Below are positions 52,199 to 61,561 of a DNA stretch of 64,000 bases, in pieces. Source of the DNA: Acinetobacter sp. ANC 4910 (GTDB lineage: Bacteria; Pseudomonadota; Gammaproteobacteria; Pseudomonadales; Moraxellaceae); NCBI RefSeq assembly GCF_004331035.1, contig NZ_SJNT01000001.1, positions 248,034 to 312,033 of the forward strand, in the 5' to 3' direction. A model generated the notes under the pieces. The model did not search any database and was not told the origin of the DNA. It saw only the letters and a program-made list of their open reading frames with translations. The position numbers were made by a program, and so were the translations under genes. Each line of letters begins with the position of its first letter. The stretch's first letter is position 1.

Positions 52199-54610
52199 AT
52201 GAATAAGAACAGGCTAATTAGCCCAACAACCAAACCACTGACACGCATCCTTACCTTGACCGCAGCCATCGCATCTTCACATGCAGCTTTAGCTGCAACT
52301 GAACCACAAAGCAATTCTCCGCAGGCTGAAGAACAAGTGGGTTTAGTCTTACCGCAACCTACACCAGCATTTAAAGGTGTGATTAAAGAAACCTTTGAAG
52401 GCTCTAAACAAGATTTTCCACAAGCCGTCAAAGCCCCCAAAGATGCACCGAATGTGGTGGTGATTTTGCTAGATGATTTAGGTTTTGGGCAGGCAGGTAC
52501 ATTCGGAGGACCTGTACCGACGCCTGAAATGGATAAACTTGCAGATGATGGTGTGATTTATAACCGCTTCCATACCACAGGAATTAGTTCACCATCACGT
52601 GCTGCCCTTTTAACAGGACAAAACCAACATCAAGTTGGGGCAGGTACAATTACTGAACTTTCAACAGGCTACCCTGGTTATAGCACCATATGGCCGAAAG
52701 AAAGTGCCAGTGTGGCAAGAATCCTTAAAGACAATGGTTATGCAACAGCAGCTTTTGGTAAATGGCATAACACCCCAGACTGGGAAACATCACCCGTTGG
52801 ACCTTTTGAACGTTGGCCGACTGGACTCGGCTTTGAATATTTCTATGGCTTTTTTGGGGGTGAAACCAGCCAATGGGAACCACAACTGATCCGAGGGGTG
52901 ACACCTGTAGAGCCGTCTAAACGTCCAGAGCAAGGCTATAATCTGAATGTTGACTTGGTCGATGATGCAATTGGCTGGATTAATCGCCAACGCTCAGTTT
53001 CTCCAGATAAACCATATTTTGTCTATATGGCGCCTGGTGCTGTCCATACCCCATTACATGTGAATCAAGAATGGATTGATAAATTTAAAGATCAGTTTAA
53101 TCAAGGTTGGGACAAAGTCCGTGAAGAAACCTTAGCCCGTCAGAAAAAAATGGGGATTGTACCTAAAAATACCGATTTAACGCCTCGTCCAGACAGTATC
53201 CAAGCTTGGTCAGCACTCAGTGCAGATGAAAAGCGTTTGTTTGCAAAGCATCAAGAAGTCTTTGCGGGCTTCCTCGCGCAAACAGATCATGAAATGGGAC
53301 GTTTGATTAAGGCTATCCATAAACTTCCCGATGCAGACAATACCTTAATTATTTATATTGCAGGAGATAATGGTGCCAGTGCTGAGGGAAGTATCACGGG
53401 GACAATAAATAGCCTGATGACTCAAAATGGTTTCCCTGACACCGTTGCCAACCAATTGCCGCATATTGATGAAATTGGTGGGCCAAAACACGAAAACCAC
53501 TACCCTGTAGGCTGGGCATGGGCAGGTTCTTCGCCGTTTCAATGGATGAAACGAGTGCCTTCGCATTTTGGCGGAACACGTAATGGCATGATCGTTTCTT
53601 GGCCTGCAAAAATTAAAGCCACGCATGGCATCCGTAACCAATTCCATCATGTGTCTGATATCACACCAACTATTTTAGAAGCAGCCAATATTCCTCAGCC
53701 CAACATGGTCGATGGTGTGAAACAAACGCCAATGTCGGGTATTAGCATGACCTACACTTTTAATGACGCAAAAGCCAAAGATCAACGTCATACGCAATAC
53801 TTTGAAACAGGTGGTCATCGCGCTATCTATCACGATGGTTGGGTTGCCTCATCGTTCCATGGTGTGCCATGGAAACTGAGTGGTTCAATGGGCTTTAAAA
53901 ATAACCCATGGCAGCTATACAATATTCAAAAAGACTTTTCTCAAGCACATGATTTAGCAGCCCAAGAACCAGAACGTTTAGCCAGCTTGCAAAAATTATT
54001 TGATCAAGAAGCTGGTAAATTTGGGGTCTATCCTCTAGATGACCGTTTTGTGGAGCGTGCCTTTAACCCAGAACGGCCATCGTTTATTCGTGGTCGGAAG
54101 CAATTTACATATTCCTCAGGTACCACGCGTCTGCCTGAGGGTAGTGCTCCACCAATTTACCAACGCTCACATAGCATTACTGCGGAAGTTACGATTCCTA
54201 CAGGCGGTGCCAATGGTGTGATTATGGCTGAAGGCGGTTCTGGAGGCGGCTTCTCCTTGTATTTGGAAAATGGCATTCCTGTGTATGAATACAACTTTTT
54301 TACTCAATCTTACTACCGTATTGCTGCGACAAAAGCCTTGCCACCAGGTAAACATACCATCGTCGTAGACTACCAACAGACTCCGAATACAGGGCGAAGT
54401 GGTATTGGCGGGCCTGTGAGCATCAGCGTTAATGGCGACACGGTTGCTCAAGGTCAGGTAGAAAAAGTGGTTCCTTATCGTTTTTCAGCAACTGAAACCT
54501 TAGATATTGGTATGGATTTAGGCTCAACAGTTTCACCGCGTTACAGCAAACAAGCGCCTTATCCTTTTACAGGTCAAATCGACAAAGTCACGATCGACCT
54601 GAAAGACTAA
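52199..54610 (+). CDS. Exported sulfatase, serine type
   Basis: 803 residues of the alkaline phosphatase/sulfatase superfamily, predicted periplasmic: signal peptide with cleavage after SSHAALA (residue about 32). Metal-binding VVVILLDDLGFG (87-98), then the nucleophile motif SSPSRAALLTG, in which Ser130 takes the place of the Cys converted to formylglycine in most aerobic sulfatases. GKWH and later IYIAGDNGASAEGS complete the active site. The last 150 residues are a beta-rich domain. It would release sulfate from sulfate esters as a sulfur source. Serine-type enzymes need a radical SAM maturase (AtsB/anSME); none is adjacent. Good ribosome site AAGGGA. Confidence 0.9.
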   Translation: MNKNRLISPTTKPLTRILTLTAAIASSHAALAATEPQSNSPQAEEQVGLVLPQPTPAFKGVIKETFEGSKQDFPQAVKAPKDAPNVVVILLDDLGFGQAGTFGGPVPTPEMDKLADDGVIYNRFHTTGISSPSRAALLTGQNQHQVGAGTITELSTGYPGYSTIWPKESASVARILKDNGYATAAFGKWHNTPDWETSPVGPFERWPTGLGFEYFYGFFGGETSQWEPQLIRGVTPVEPSKRPEQGYNLNVDLVDDAIGWINRQRSVSPDKPYFVYMAPGAVHTPLHVNQEWIDKFKDQFNQGWDKVREETLARQKKMGIVPKNTDLTPRPDSIQAWSALSADEKRLFAKHQEVFAGFLAQTDHEMGRLIKAIHKLPDADNTLIIYIAGDNGASAEGSITGTINSLMTQNGFPDTVANQLPHIDEIGGPKHENHYPVGWAWAGSSPFQWMKRVPSHFGGTRNGMIVSWPAKIKATHGIRNQFHHVSDITPTILEAANIPQPNMVDGVKQTPMSGISMTYTFNDAKAKDQRHTQYFETGGHRAIYHDGWVASSFHGVPWKLSGSMGFKNNPWQLYNIQKDFSQAHDLAAQEPERLASLQKLFDQEAGKFGVYPLDDRFVERAFNPERPSFIRGRKQFTYSSGTTRLPEGSAPPIYQRSHSITAEVTIPTGGANGVIMAEGGSGGGFSLYLENGIPVYEYNFFTQSYYRIAATKALPPGKHTIVVDYQQTPNTGRSGIGGPVSISVNGDTVAQGQVEKVVPYRFSATETLDIGMDLGSTVSPRYSKQAPYPFTGQIDKVTIDLKD

Positions 54611-55103
54611 ATACCTGTGGTTTTAAATCAATGATTTGAGTGGGATCAACAGGACAAACAAAGAGGCGTCAGCGTCTCCTGTTTAAGGAAGTGCTGAATG
54701 CTTCAAGCTTTCAGCGCTTCACTTCTCAGCATTCACTACATGCCTATTACAGACTGTTTTGAGGTAAATCCAGTATCCTCAAGTCATCCATTTGCAATAC
54801 ATCGTTTTTTTTAACACGATAGGACTCTGCCCTAAGTATGCCATGATCTCTGAAAACTGGCGTTTTTACAAAGGCTTAGCCACAACATAAGCGGATCCAG
54901 AGTATCACGCAAATAAATACCCCATATTTATTTAATACTTTTTTGTTATTTGAACCCCCAAGTAATTTATTCATCTCCTAATATGCATTACACTAAGGCC
55001 TATTAAAATTATGTATTTTTTAATCACCTCTACTTTCTCCCCTAAGTACTGATTCGAAAACACATAATCATGCCTTTGAAAATTCGCGTGGCCAATAACT
55101 GTA
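54611..55103. other. Intergenic region between sulfatase and scpA
   Basis: 493 bp, no gene found. AAACA-AA-GAGGCG-TCAG-CGTCTC-C-TGTTT (54656-54684) is a hairpin that may end the sulfatase transcript, although it lacks a T run. The remainder is AT-rich and presumably contains the scpA promoter. Confidence 0.45.
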
Positions 55104-55895
55104 ATGAATCAATCCGTCCCTAATGCTATGGAAGAAACGCCGCACATCCGTGTTCTAGATGAATGGCAAGACTCCATCCCTGAGGATTTATATATTCCTC
55201 CTGCTGCATTTGAAATTCTCTTGGAGCATTTCGAAGGACCACTCGACTTTTTAATTTACTTAATTCAAAAAAATGGCTTCGACTTATTACAGTTAGATAT
55301 TGCCCCGATTGCAGCCCAATATCTTTCTTACATGGATGCCATGAAGTCACTAAATATTGAGCTGACTGCTGACTATATGGTGATGGCGGCCTTATTGGCT
55401 GATTTAAAATCCCGTTTATTACTGCCAAAGCCTACCAGTATTGCCGTTGAAAAAGACCCGAAACAAGAACTGATTGATCGGCTAGAAACTTATCTTCGCG
55501 TGAAACAAGCGGCTGAGCGTTTGGGCCAAATGAGTATTTTAGAACGAGATACTTTTCAGACCAATGTCAGCCTTGGGGATGTTGCTGCCCGTCATGATGG
55601 CTTTTCCGTCAATCTTTTGCATGACGCTTTATTTTGCGTGTTTAACCGCCCAGAGCCAGTAACCCATAAAATTGAGCAAGAACCAGTATTGCTTGAAGAA
55701 CGAATTGCATTTATTGAAGAAAAGCTGCAAGCCGGTGAAATTTTAGATTTTATTGAATTACTCAAACCAAGTCAGGGTCGTATGGGCGTGGTCGTCACTT
55801 TTATGGCCGTGCTGGAACTGACCCGTCAACAGCGTATTCAAATTATTGGTTCAGGTATAGAGGCGCCTCTTAGTGTCCAAGGAGCACACCTATGA
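55104..55895 (+). CDS. scpA: Segregation and condensation protein ScpA
   Basis: 263 residues, the kleisin subunit that joins Smc heads in chromosome condensation. The conserved FEGPLDFLIYLIQKNGFDLL (about residues 47-66) and LNIELTADYMVMAALLADLK segments are clear, and the C-terminal winged helix contains VVVTFMAVLELTRQQRIQII. Its stop overlaps the scpB start by 4 bp. Smc itself is not in the window. Confidence 0.94.
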   Translation: MNQSVPNAMEETPHIRVLDEWQDSIPEDLYIPPAAFEILLEHFEGPLDFLIYLIQKNGFDLLQLDIAPIAAQYLSYMDAMKSLNIELTADYMVMAALLADLKSRLLLPKPTSIAVEKDPKQELIDRLETYLRVKQAAERLGQMSILERDTFQTNVSLGDVAARHDGFSVNLLHDALFCVFNRPEPVTHKIEQEPVLLEERIAFIEEKLQAGEILDFIELLKPSQGRMGVVVTFMAVLELTRQQRIQIIGSGIEAPLSVQGAHL

Positions 55896-56476
55896 GTGAA
55901 GCGGATCTGTTTTCTCAATCAGAAATTCAACATGAAATGTTGATGCAACTGGAAGCCATTATTTTTGCGAGTGATGCACCAGTTTCTTTGGCACGTCTGA
56001 AAGAAGCATTTCAAGATCAATATTCTAAATCTGAACTGCGCCAACTGATACAACAACTCATGGTTTTACAACATGGTCGCTCGATTGAACTGGTAGAAAC
56101 TGCACAAGGTTTCCGCTTTCAAGTACGCGCTAAGTATCGTCAAATTATTAGTCAAACATGGCCTGAGCGTCCAACACGCTTATCGCCTTCTCTGCTCGAA
56201 ATTCTAGCGGTGGTGGCTTACCATCAACCCGTGACTCGTGCGGACATTGAACAAATTCGCGGAGTCTCGAATAATAGTCAAATATTAAGAACTTTGTTCG
56301 ACTGGAACTGGATTAAAGAATCTGGTTTTAGGGAACTCCCTGGAAGACCCGCGTTGTTAGTTACAACGCCACAGTTTTTAAATGCTTTTGGCCTAACATC
56401 AGTTGGTCAATTGCCTCCCCTACAGGATGCCAAGGAAGCTTTTATGGCTCTCGACGCGCAAGCACCGAGGTCTTAA
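55892..56476 (+). CDS. scpB: Segregation and condensation protein ScpB
   Basis: 194 residues, two winged-helix domains; it binds ScpA as a dimer in the Smc complex. Diagnostic text: LEAIIFASDAPVSLARLKEA (about 17-36) and LEILAVVAYHQPVTRADIEQ (about 101-120), then GVSNNSQILRTLFDWNWI. Overlaps scpA and is followed 42 bp later by rluB, the common scpA-scpB-rluB order. Confidence 0.94.
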   Translation: MSEADLFSQSEIQHEMLMQLEAIIFASDAPVSLARLKEAFQDQYSKSELRQLIQQLMVLQHGRSIELVETAQGFRFQVRAKYRQIISQTWPERPTRLSPSLLEILAVVAYHQPVTRADIEQIRGVSNNSQILRTLFDWNWIKESGFRELPGRPALLVTTPQFLNAFGLTSVGQLPPLQDAKEAFMALDAQAPRS

Positions 56477-56517
56477 ATAGGTGAACTGTTGATGATAATT
56501 TCTAAGGTTATGCTGTC

Positions 56518-57624
56518 ATGAGTGAAAAATTGCAAAAGGTGCTCGCACGAGTTGGTCTCGGTTCTCGCCGTTATATGGAAGAAGTGATTGCTGCTGGTCG
56601 CGTGAGTGTCAATGGTCAAGTTGCCCAAGTGGGCGAACGTATTGAGCCAGGCGATGAGCTTCGCATCGATGGTCGTAAAGTGCAGTTCCAAATTGAAGAT
56701 GAAATTCGCCGTCGTGTTTTAATTTACTACAAACCAGAAGGTGAAATTTGTTCACGTAACGATCCTGAACAACGCCCAACTGTGTTTGATAACTTACCGA
56801 GCATTACCAATGATCGTTGGGTGATGGTGGGTCGTCTGGATATTAACTCTACAGGCTTGTTGCTGTTCACAAATGATGGTGAACTAGCAAACCGCTTAAT
56901 GCACCCATCGAATGAAATTGAGCGTGAATACGCAGTGCGTGTTATGGGTGAAGTAACGCCGCAAATTAAAAACAATATGTTGCGTGGTGTGGTGTTAGAC
57001 GATGGCCCTGCAAAATTTGAATCATTCTCTGAGATTGGCGGTGAAGGAATTAACCGTTGGTTCCAAGTGGTAGTAAAAGAAGGTCGTAACCGCGAAGTGC
57101 GTCGTATTTTTGAATCTCAAGGTTTAAAAGTGAGCCGCCTATTACGTACCCGTTATGGCACCGTGATTTTACCGCGCGAACTCCGCACTGGCCGTTGGAT
57201 GGAGTTAGACAAAAACGACATCGACAATTTAACCAAATCGGTTGAACTTAAGCCACGTCAAGGTACAGGTTTATTCGGCATGGCAAAACGCCGTACTGAA
57301 CGTATGCAAGAAAAACCACTGGTAGCACGTCGTGGCGGTTTCTTACGTCAGCAACGTCGTGACAATGAAGATGAAGGTCAACAACAAGCGAAGCCAGCCT
57401 TCAACCGTGAACGCCGTGAAAACCCAAATGGTCATAGCCAACGTCGTCAAGACAATGCACAAACAGGTTATGGTCAACGTGAACCACGCCAAAACTCTGG
57501 CTATGCACAACGTGACAGTCGCCCAGAAAACTTTGGTAACAAAGGCTCATATGGTCAACGCGATGCTCGTGATGAAAATGCGCCACGTAAACCTTTTGGA
57601 AATAAAAGCTTTAAAAAGTTTTAA
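56518..57624 (+). CDS. rluB: 23S rRNA pseudouridine synthase RluB
   Basis: 368 residues. N-terminal S4 RNA-binding domain (KLQKVLARVGLGSRRYMEEV, 4-23), then the RsuA/RluB catalytic domain with GRLDINSTGLLLF (105-117), where Asp108 is the nucleophile. RluB modifies U2605 in 23S rRNA. After about residue 260 comes a long low-complexity tail rich in Arg, Gln, Asn and Gly, with repeated YGQR/YAQRD text, probably a disordered RNA-binding extension. Name RluB rather than RluF is based on the scpAB context. A UUCG-loop terminator follows. Confidence 0.93.
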   Translation: MSEKLQKVLARVGLGSRRYMEEVIAAGRVSVNGQVAQVGERIEPGDELRIDGRKVQFQIEDEIRRRVLIYYKPEGEICSRNDPEQRPTVFDNLPSITNDRWVMVGRLDINSTGLLLFTNDGELANRLMHPSNEIEREYAVRVMGEVTPQIKNNMLRGVVLDDGPAKFESFSEIGGEGINRWFQVVVKEGRNREVRRIFESQGLKVSRLLRTRYGTVILPRELRTGRWMELDKNDIDNLTKSVELKPRQGTGLFGMAKRRTERMQEKPLVARRGGFLRQQRRDNEDEGQQQAKPAFNRERRENPNGHSQRRQDNAQTGYGQREPRQNSGYAQRDSRPENFGNKGSYGQRDARDENAPRKPFGNKSFKKF

Positions 57625-57642
57625 TCATTGACGTTCAAATTT

Positions 57643-57667
57643 GAGCCACTTTCGAGTGGCTCTTTTT
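57643..57667 (+). terminator. Terminator of rluB
   Basis: GAGCCACT, tetraloop TTCG, AGTGGCTC, then five T residues: a strong intrinsic terminator with the very stable UUCG loop, 18 bp after the rluB stop. Confidence 0.93.
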
Positions 57668-57726
57668 ATATATGATGTGGATGCAGTTTAATAAGCGCGT
57701 TTTAGTTATCCAAACTCAACGATTGA

Positions 57727-59448
57727 TTACACACCCTGCGGAATAGCACTGAGTAAGCGTTTGGTATATTCATGCTGTGGTGACTGATACAAATCATCTG
57801 AATTGGCTATTTCGACAATATCCCCATGATTCATAACCATAATCTGATCTGAAATATATTTCACTACTGACAAATCATGTGAGATAAAAATATAACTCAA
57901 GCCAAACTCATCCTGTAAATCTTGCAGAAGATTGAGCACCTGTGCCTGCACAGAAACATCCAGTGCCGATACCGATTCATCACAGATCAAGATTTCAGGC
58001 TTTAAGGTAAGGCAACGTGCAATCGCAATGCGCTGTCGCTGTCCACCCGAAAACTCATGTGGATAACGATGATAGGCAGATGCAGGTAAACTGACTCGCT
58101 CTAACAGATCCAAGGCAATTTTTTTCCGTTCTGCATCATTGGCACCGATGCCATGTACCTGCATCGGCTCCAGTAGAATTTGTCCTACCGTAAAGCGCGG
58201 ATTGAGCGATGCATAAGGATTTTGAAAAATGATCTGGATCTTACGTTGATACCGAACAAACTCTTTTTCTGACATTGCTAAAATATCTTGTCCCTCGAAC
58301 AGAGCTTTTCCGCCTGTCGCATCCTGTAAACGCATGAGCAATAATCCGATCGTGGTTTTACCCGAACCTGACTCCCCCACCAAGCCTAAGGTTTTGCCTT
58401 TCGCCAATTGAAATGAAACCCCTTTTACCGCTTGAAACTCATCTTTTCCAAACAGTCCCTTACGACTATAAAATGATTTTTTTAAATCTCGAACATCCAG
58501 AATAATTTCTTCATTGCCCTTCAGTCCGCGTTGTCGCTGTGCTCGATGCAGTTCAGTTGCAGCTTGTTTTTCTACCCAAATCTGACCTTGTTGCTGCATA
58601 AAATCACTGATCATTGGCAGCCGAAATGGCCGCTGAGAAAGTTGTGGACGACATTGTAATAGGGCACGGGTATAAATATCTTGTGGCTGCTCCAAGACTG
58701 ATTTTACTGCACCCTGCTCACGAATTTCCCCATGCCGCATTACAATCACTTCATCGGCAATTTCACCCACCAAAGCCAAGTCATGGGTAATAAACAGCAT
58801 CGACATGTTACGGCGTCGCTGTAAGTCTTGTAATAAATCCAGAATTTGCTTTTGAATGGTTACATCTAGTGCCGTGGTCGGTTCATCCGCAATTAATAAC
58901 TTCGGTTCACAGGCAATTGCCATCGCAATCATCACCCGTTGTTGCTGCCCACCTGAAAGCTGACTGGGATAAGCATCAATTTTGGTTTCAGGTGTAGGAA
59001 TCCCCACCTCTTTGAGTAACTCCAAAGTACGCGTTCTGGCTTGCTTGCGCCCCATAGCCAAATGCAATCTAAGCACTTCTGCAATCTGATCCCCCACAGT
59101 AAATACAGGATTTAGCGAAGACATCGGTTCCTGAAAAATCATGGCGATGTCTTTGCCACAAATTTTTCGCATCTCTGCACGTGACAAGGTTAGTAAATTC
59201 ACGCCTTCAAACATGATTTTACTTTCTGCCGAAATTCGACTTTGCTCTGGTGGCAACAACCCCATGGTTGCCAAAGAAGTTACTGATTTACCACTACCCG
59301 ACTCACCAACCAAAGCCACTGTCGTATTTGCTGGAATCGAGAACGAAATGCCTTTAACTGTTTCAATATATTGCTTGTTTTCGTCTTTAAAACTGACTTT
59401 AAGATTTTCAACTTTCAACAATATTGGATCACTATGCTGTTCAGTCAT
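57727..59448 (-). CDS. Peptide ABC transporter, fused double ATPase
   Basis: 573 residues with two complete ABC ATPase halves, as in YejF and other DppD-DppF fusions. First half: Walker A LVGESGSGKS (about 46-55), signature QLSGGQQQR and Walker B LLIADEPT. Second half: LVGESGSGKTT (about 352-362), EFSGGQRQRIAIAR and ILICDESVSALD. Each half ends with the oligopeptide-type C-terminal extension. It powers uptake through the two permeases encoded upstream (12-bp gap). Last gene of the leftward operon. Confidence 0.94.
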   Translation of the reverse strand: MTEQHSDPILLKVENLKVSFKDENKQYIETVKGISFSIPANTTVALVGESGSGKSVTSLATMGLLPPEQSRISAESKIMFEGVNLLTLSRAEMRKICGKDIAMIFQEPMSSLNPVFTVGDQIAEVLRLHLAMGRKQARTRTLELLKEVGIPTPETKIDAYPSQLSGGQQQRVMIAMAIACEPKLLIADEPTTALDVTIQKQILDLLQDLQRRRNMSMLFITHDLALVGEIADEVIVMRHGEIREQGAVKSVLEQPQDIYTRALLQCRPQLSQRPFRLPMISDFMQQQGQIWVEKQAATELHRAQRQRGLKGNEEIILDVRDLKKSFYSRKGLFGKDEFQAVKGVSFQLAKGKTLGLVGESGSGKTTIGLLLMRLQDATGGKALFEGQDILAMSEKEFVRYQRKIQIIFQNPYASLNPRFTVGQILLEPMQVHGIGANDAERKKIALDLLERVSLPASAYHRYPHEFSGGQRQRIAIARCLTLKPEILICDESVSALDVSVQAQVLNLLQDLQDEFGLSYIFISHDLSVVKYISDQIMVMNHGDIVEIANSDDLYQSPQHEYTKRLLSAIPQGV

Positions 59449-59460
59449 GTCATGTACCTC

Positions 59461-60603
59461 TTATTTTAGTTTTGGGTCTAATGCATCACGCAATGCATCG
59501 GTAAACATGGAAAATGCAGTGACCAAGACTGCCATCGCGACGGAAGCTGCCGCCAGTTGCCACCATTTACCTAAAATCAATTCACTTTGTGCCTCATTCA
59601 GCATACTGCCCCAAGACACAACCCCTACGGGTACGCCAAAACCCAAAAAGCTGAGAATGACTTCGGACTTAATAAAGGCCACCACAAGAATCGAGATTTG
59701 CACCAAAGCAATATGACTAACATTCGGAAAAATATGGACAAACATACGTCTAAAATGACTGACCCCAATGGCTTTGGCAGCCAGTACATACTCACGCGAG
59801 GTATGTTTCATATACTCAGCACGAATTAAACGATAAACACCCGTCCAACCTGTTAAACCCAGAATCAATACAATCGAGACAATCCCTTTTTGCTGTAGTA
59901 CCGCTGCGATGGCTAAAATCAGTAACAGATAAGGAATAGAAGTAAAGATGTTATAAAACCAGTTCAGGACATCATCGATCCAACCACCAAAGTAACCTGA
60001 AATTGCCCCAAGTACCGTCCCAATCAACACTGCCAATAACGCAGCCACAACCCCGACAATAATGGATGTTTCTGCACCTTTAATGGTTTTTTGCAGGACA
60101 TCTTGTCCCCATTTATCCGCACCAAAAGGAAGAGTTTGTTTTAATTCAGCCTGTTGATCGAGCAAATGCCCATCCAATTGCTGATCGATCGCTTTCATGT
60201 CCTCCGCTAAGGGATCAACCACGCCGTAATAATCTATCGCGCCACTAGTACTTTGTTCTTTGGCAATTTCGGCATTCAGTTCATGAATCACATCTTTTAA
60301 AGGATCAACAGGATTTTCAGGCAAAGCCTGTGGTTGAGTAGCGACTTTTTCAGTTGTATCGCGGACAGAATCTGCCCCCATAAAGGTGGGTGGCGCATAG
60401 CTGACAGCAACTTCTTTATTCCAATTCGAGGCAATCACCCCTGTCATGGACAGCAGCAACATCACGAAATAACACAGCACCACGAACAACGAGATCATCG
60501 CGATACGATCTGCCTTTAACCGACGCATGGCCAGTTGCCAAAGTCCAGAAGAAGTGGTGTCTGTTGTATCCAGTGCTTTTCTTTTAAATATCACACTTAG
60601 CAT
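59461..60603 (-). CDS. Peptide ABC transporter permease (OppC/DppC type)
   Basis: 380 residues. A cytoplasmic start, one membrane helix at about 34-56 (MISLFVVLCYFVMLLLSMTG), then a periplasmic insertion of about 120 residues before the permease core; this insertion is longer than in typical OppC and recalls YejE. The core has five helices and the EAA loop EYVLAAKAIGVSHFRRMFVH (about 270-289) that contacts the ATPase. It lies 7 bp after the partner permease gene. Confidence 0.93.
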   Translation of the reverse strand: MLSVIFKRKALDTTDTTSSGLWQLAMRRLKADRIAMISLFVVLCYFVMLLLSMTGVIASNWNKEVAVSYAPPTFMGADSVRDTTEKVATQPQALPENPVDPLKDVIHELNAEIAKEQSTSGAIDYYGVVDPLAEDMKAIDQQLDGHLLDQQAELKQTLPFGADKWGQDVLQKTIKGAETSIIVGVVAALLAVLIGTVLGAISGYFGGWIDDVLNWFYNIFTSIPYLLLILAIAAVLQQKGIVSIVLILGLTGWTGVYRLIRAEYMKHTSREYVLAAKAIGVSHFRRMFVHIFPNVSHIALVQISILVVAFIKSEVILSFLGFGVPVGVVSWGSMLNEAQSELILGKWWQLAAASVAMAVLVTAFSMFTDALRDALDPKLK

Positions 60604-60610
60604 AGTTCAC

Positions 60611-61549
60611 CTACTTCAACTGTACGCGAGGATCGACCAGCTTATACACCAGATCGGCAATCAGGTTAAAAATCATGGTGGCTGCTGCCACATAAACTGT
60701 GATGGCTTTAATTACAGGGAAATCACTGCGTTCGACCGCAATAATCACTTCCCGTCCAATGCCCGGAATACCAAAAAAACGCTCAATCAAAAATGCCCCA
60801 ATCAACAACGCAGGTAAGGTCGCCATAACATCGGTAATAATCGGAATAGAAGCATTCCGCAGCACATGCACGCCAAGAATACGACGTTCTCCCACCCCTT
60901 TGGCACGTGCTGTACGCACATAATCCTGATTCACTTCATCGAGGACAAAGCTGCGGTAGAGTCTTAAGGTTGGCGCAATACTGACCACCAACATGATTAA
61001 AATCGGTAGTAAGGCGTATTTAAATAGGTTTTCACTAAAACGATCACTCCAACCTTGCACGGGGAACCAACTGAGTTGATAAGCAAATACATACTGAAAA
61101 ACAATGATATACACCAAAATACTGATCGACATGCCAATGGTACACATCATCATGACCATACGATCCGTTAGAGTGCCGCGCACCGCAGAAACCGCCAATG
61201 CCAAAATAATCGAGATCACAGTTTGTAAAATCGTGAGGGGAATAAGTAAGGTCAGCGATGGACCTAAACGTGTGGTGATAATTTGTGAAACAGACTCCCC
61301 TGTACTCCAACTGAGTCCATAATCAAAGGTTAAAATCTGCTTGATGAAAATCCACAACTGTACATAGTAGGGTTGATCGACGCCCAACTGTTGGCGAATA
61401 TTTTCAATCTGTTCTGGATTGGACATTTTGCCTGCCAGAATATAAGCAGGATCTCCCCCGACCCAGTTAAACAAAAAGAAGATTAACAGTACAACTCCGA
61501 GCATGGTCGGAATCATTTGCCATAAGCGACGTATGATATATGCCAGCAT
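60611..61549 (-). CDS. Peptide ABC transporter permease (OppB/DppB type)
   Basis: 312 residues. Starts MLAYIIRRLWQMIPTMLGVV, the standard OppB opening, and has six membrane helices. The ATPase-contact loop is DYVRTARAKGVGERRILGVH (about 204-223). Later GAFLIERFFGIPGIGRE is conserved in the family. Forms the channel with the OppC-type partner. It is preceded by the M3 peptidase gene by only 12 bp, indicating co-transcription. Confidence 0.94.
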   Translation of the reverse strand: MLAYIIRRLWQMIPTMLGVVLLIFFLFNWVGGDPAYILAGKMSNPEQIENIRQQLGVDQPYYVQLWIFIKQILTFDYGLSWSTGESVSQIITTRLGPSLTLLIPLTILQTVISIILALAVSAVRGTLTDRMVMMMCTIGMSISILVYIIVFQYVFAYQLSWFPVQGWSDRFSENLFKYALLPILIMLVVSIAPTLRLYRSFVLDEVNQDYVRTARAKGVGERRILGVHVLRNASIPIITDVMATLPALLIGAFLIERFFGIPGIGREVIIAVERSDFPVIKAITVYVAAATMIFNLIADLVYKLVDPRVQLK

Positions 61550-61561
61550 CTTGATGCCCCC

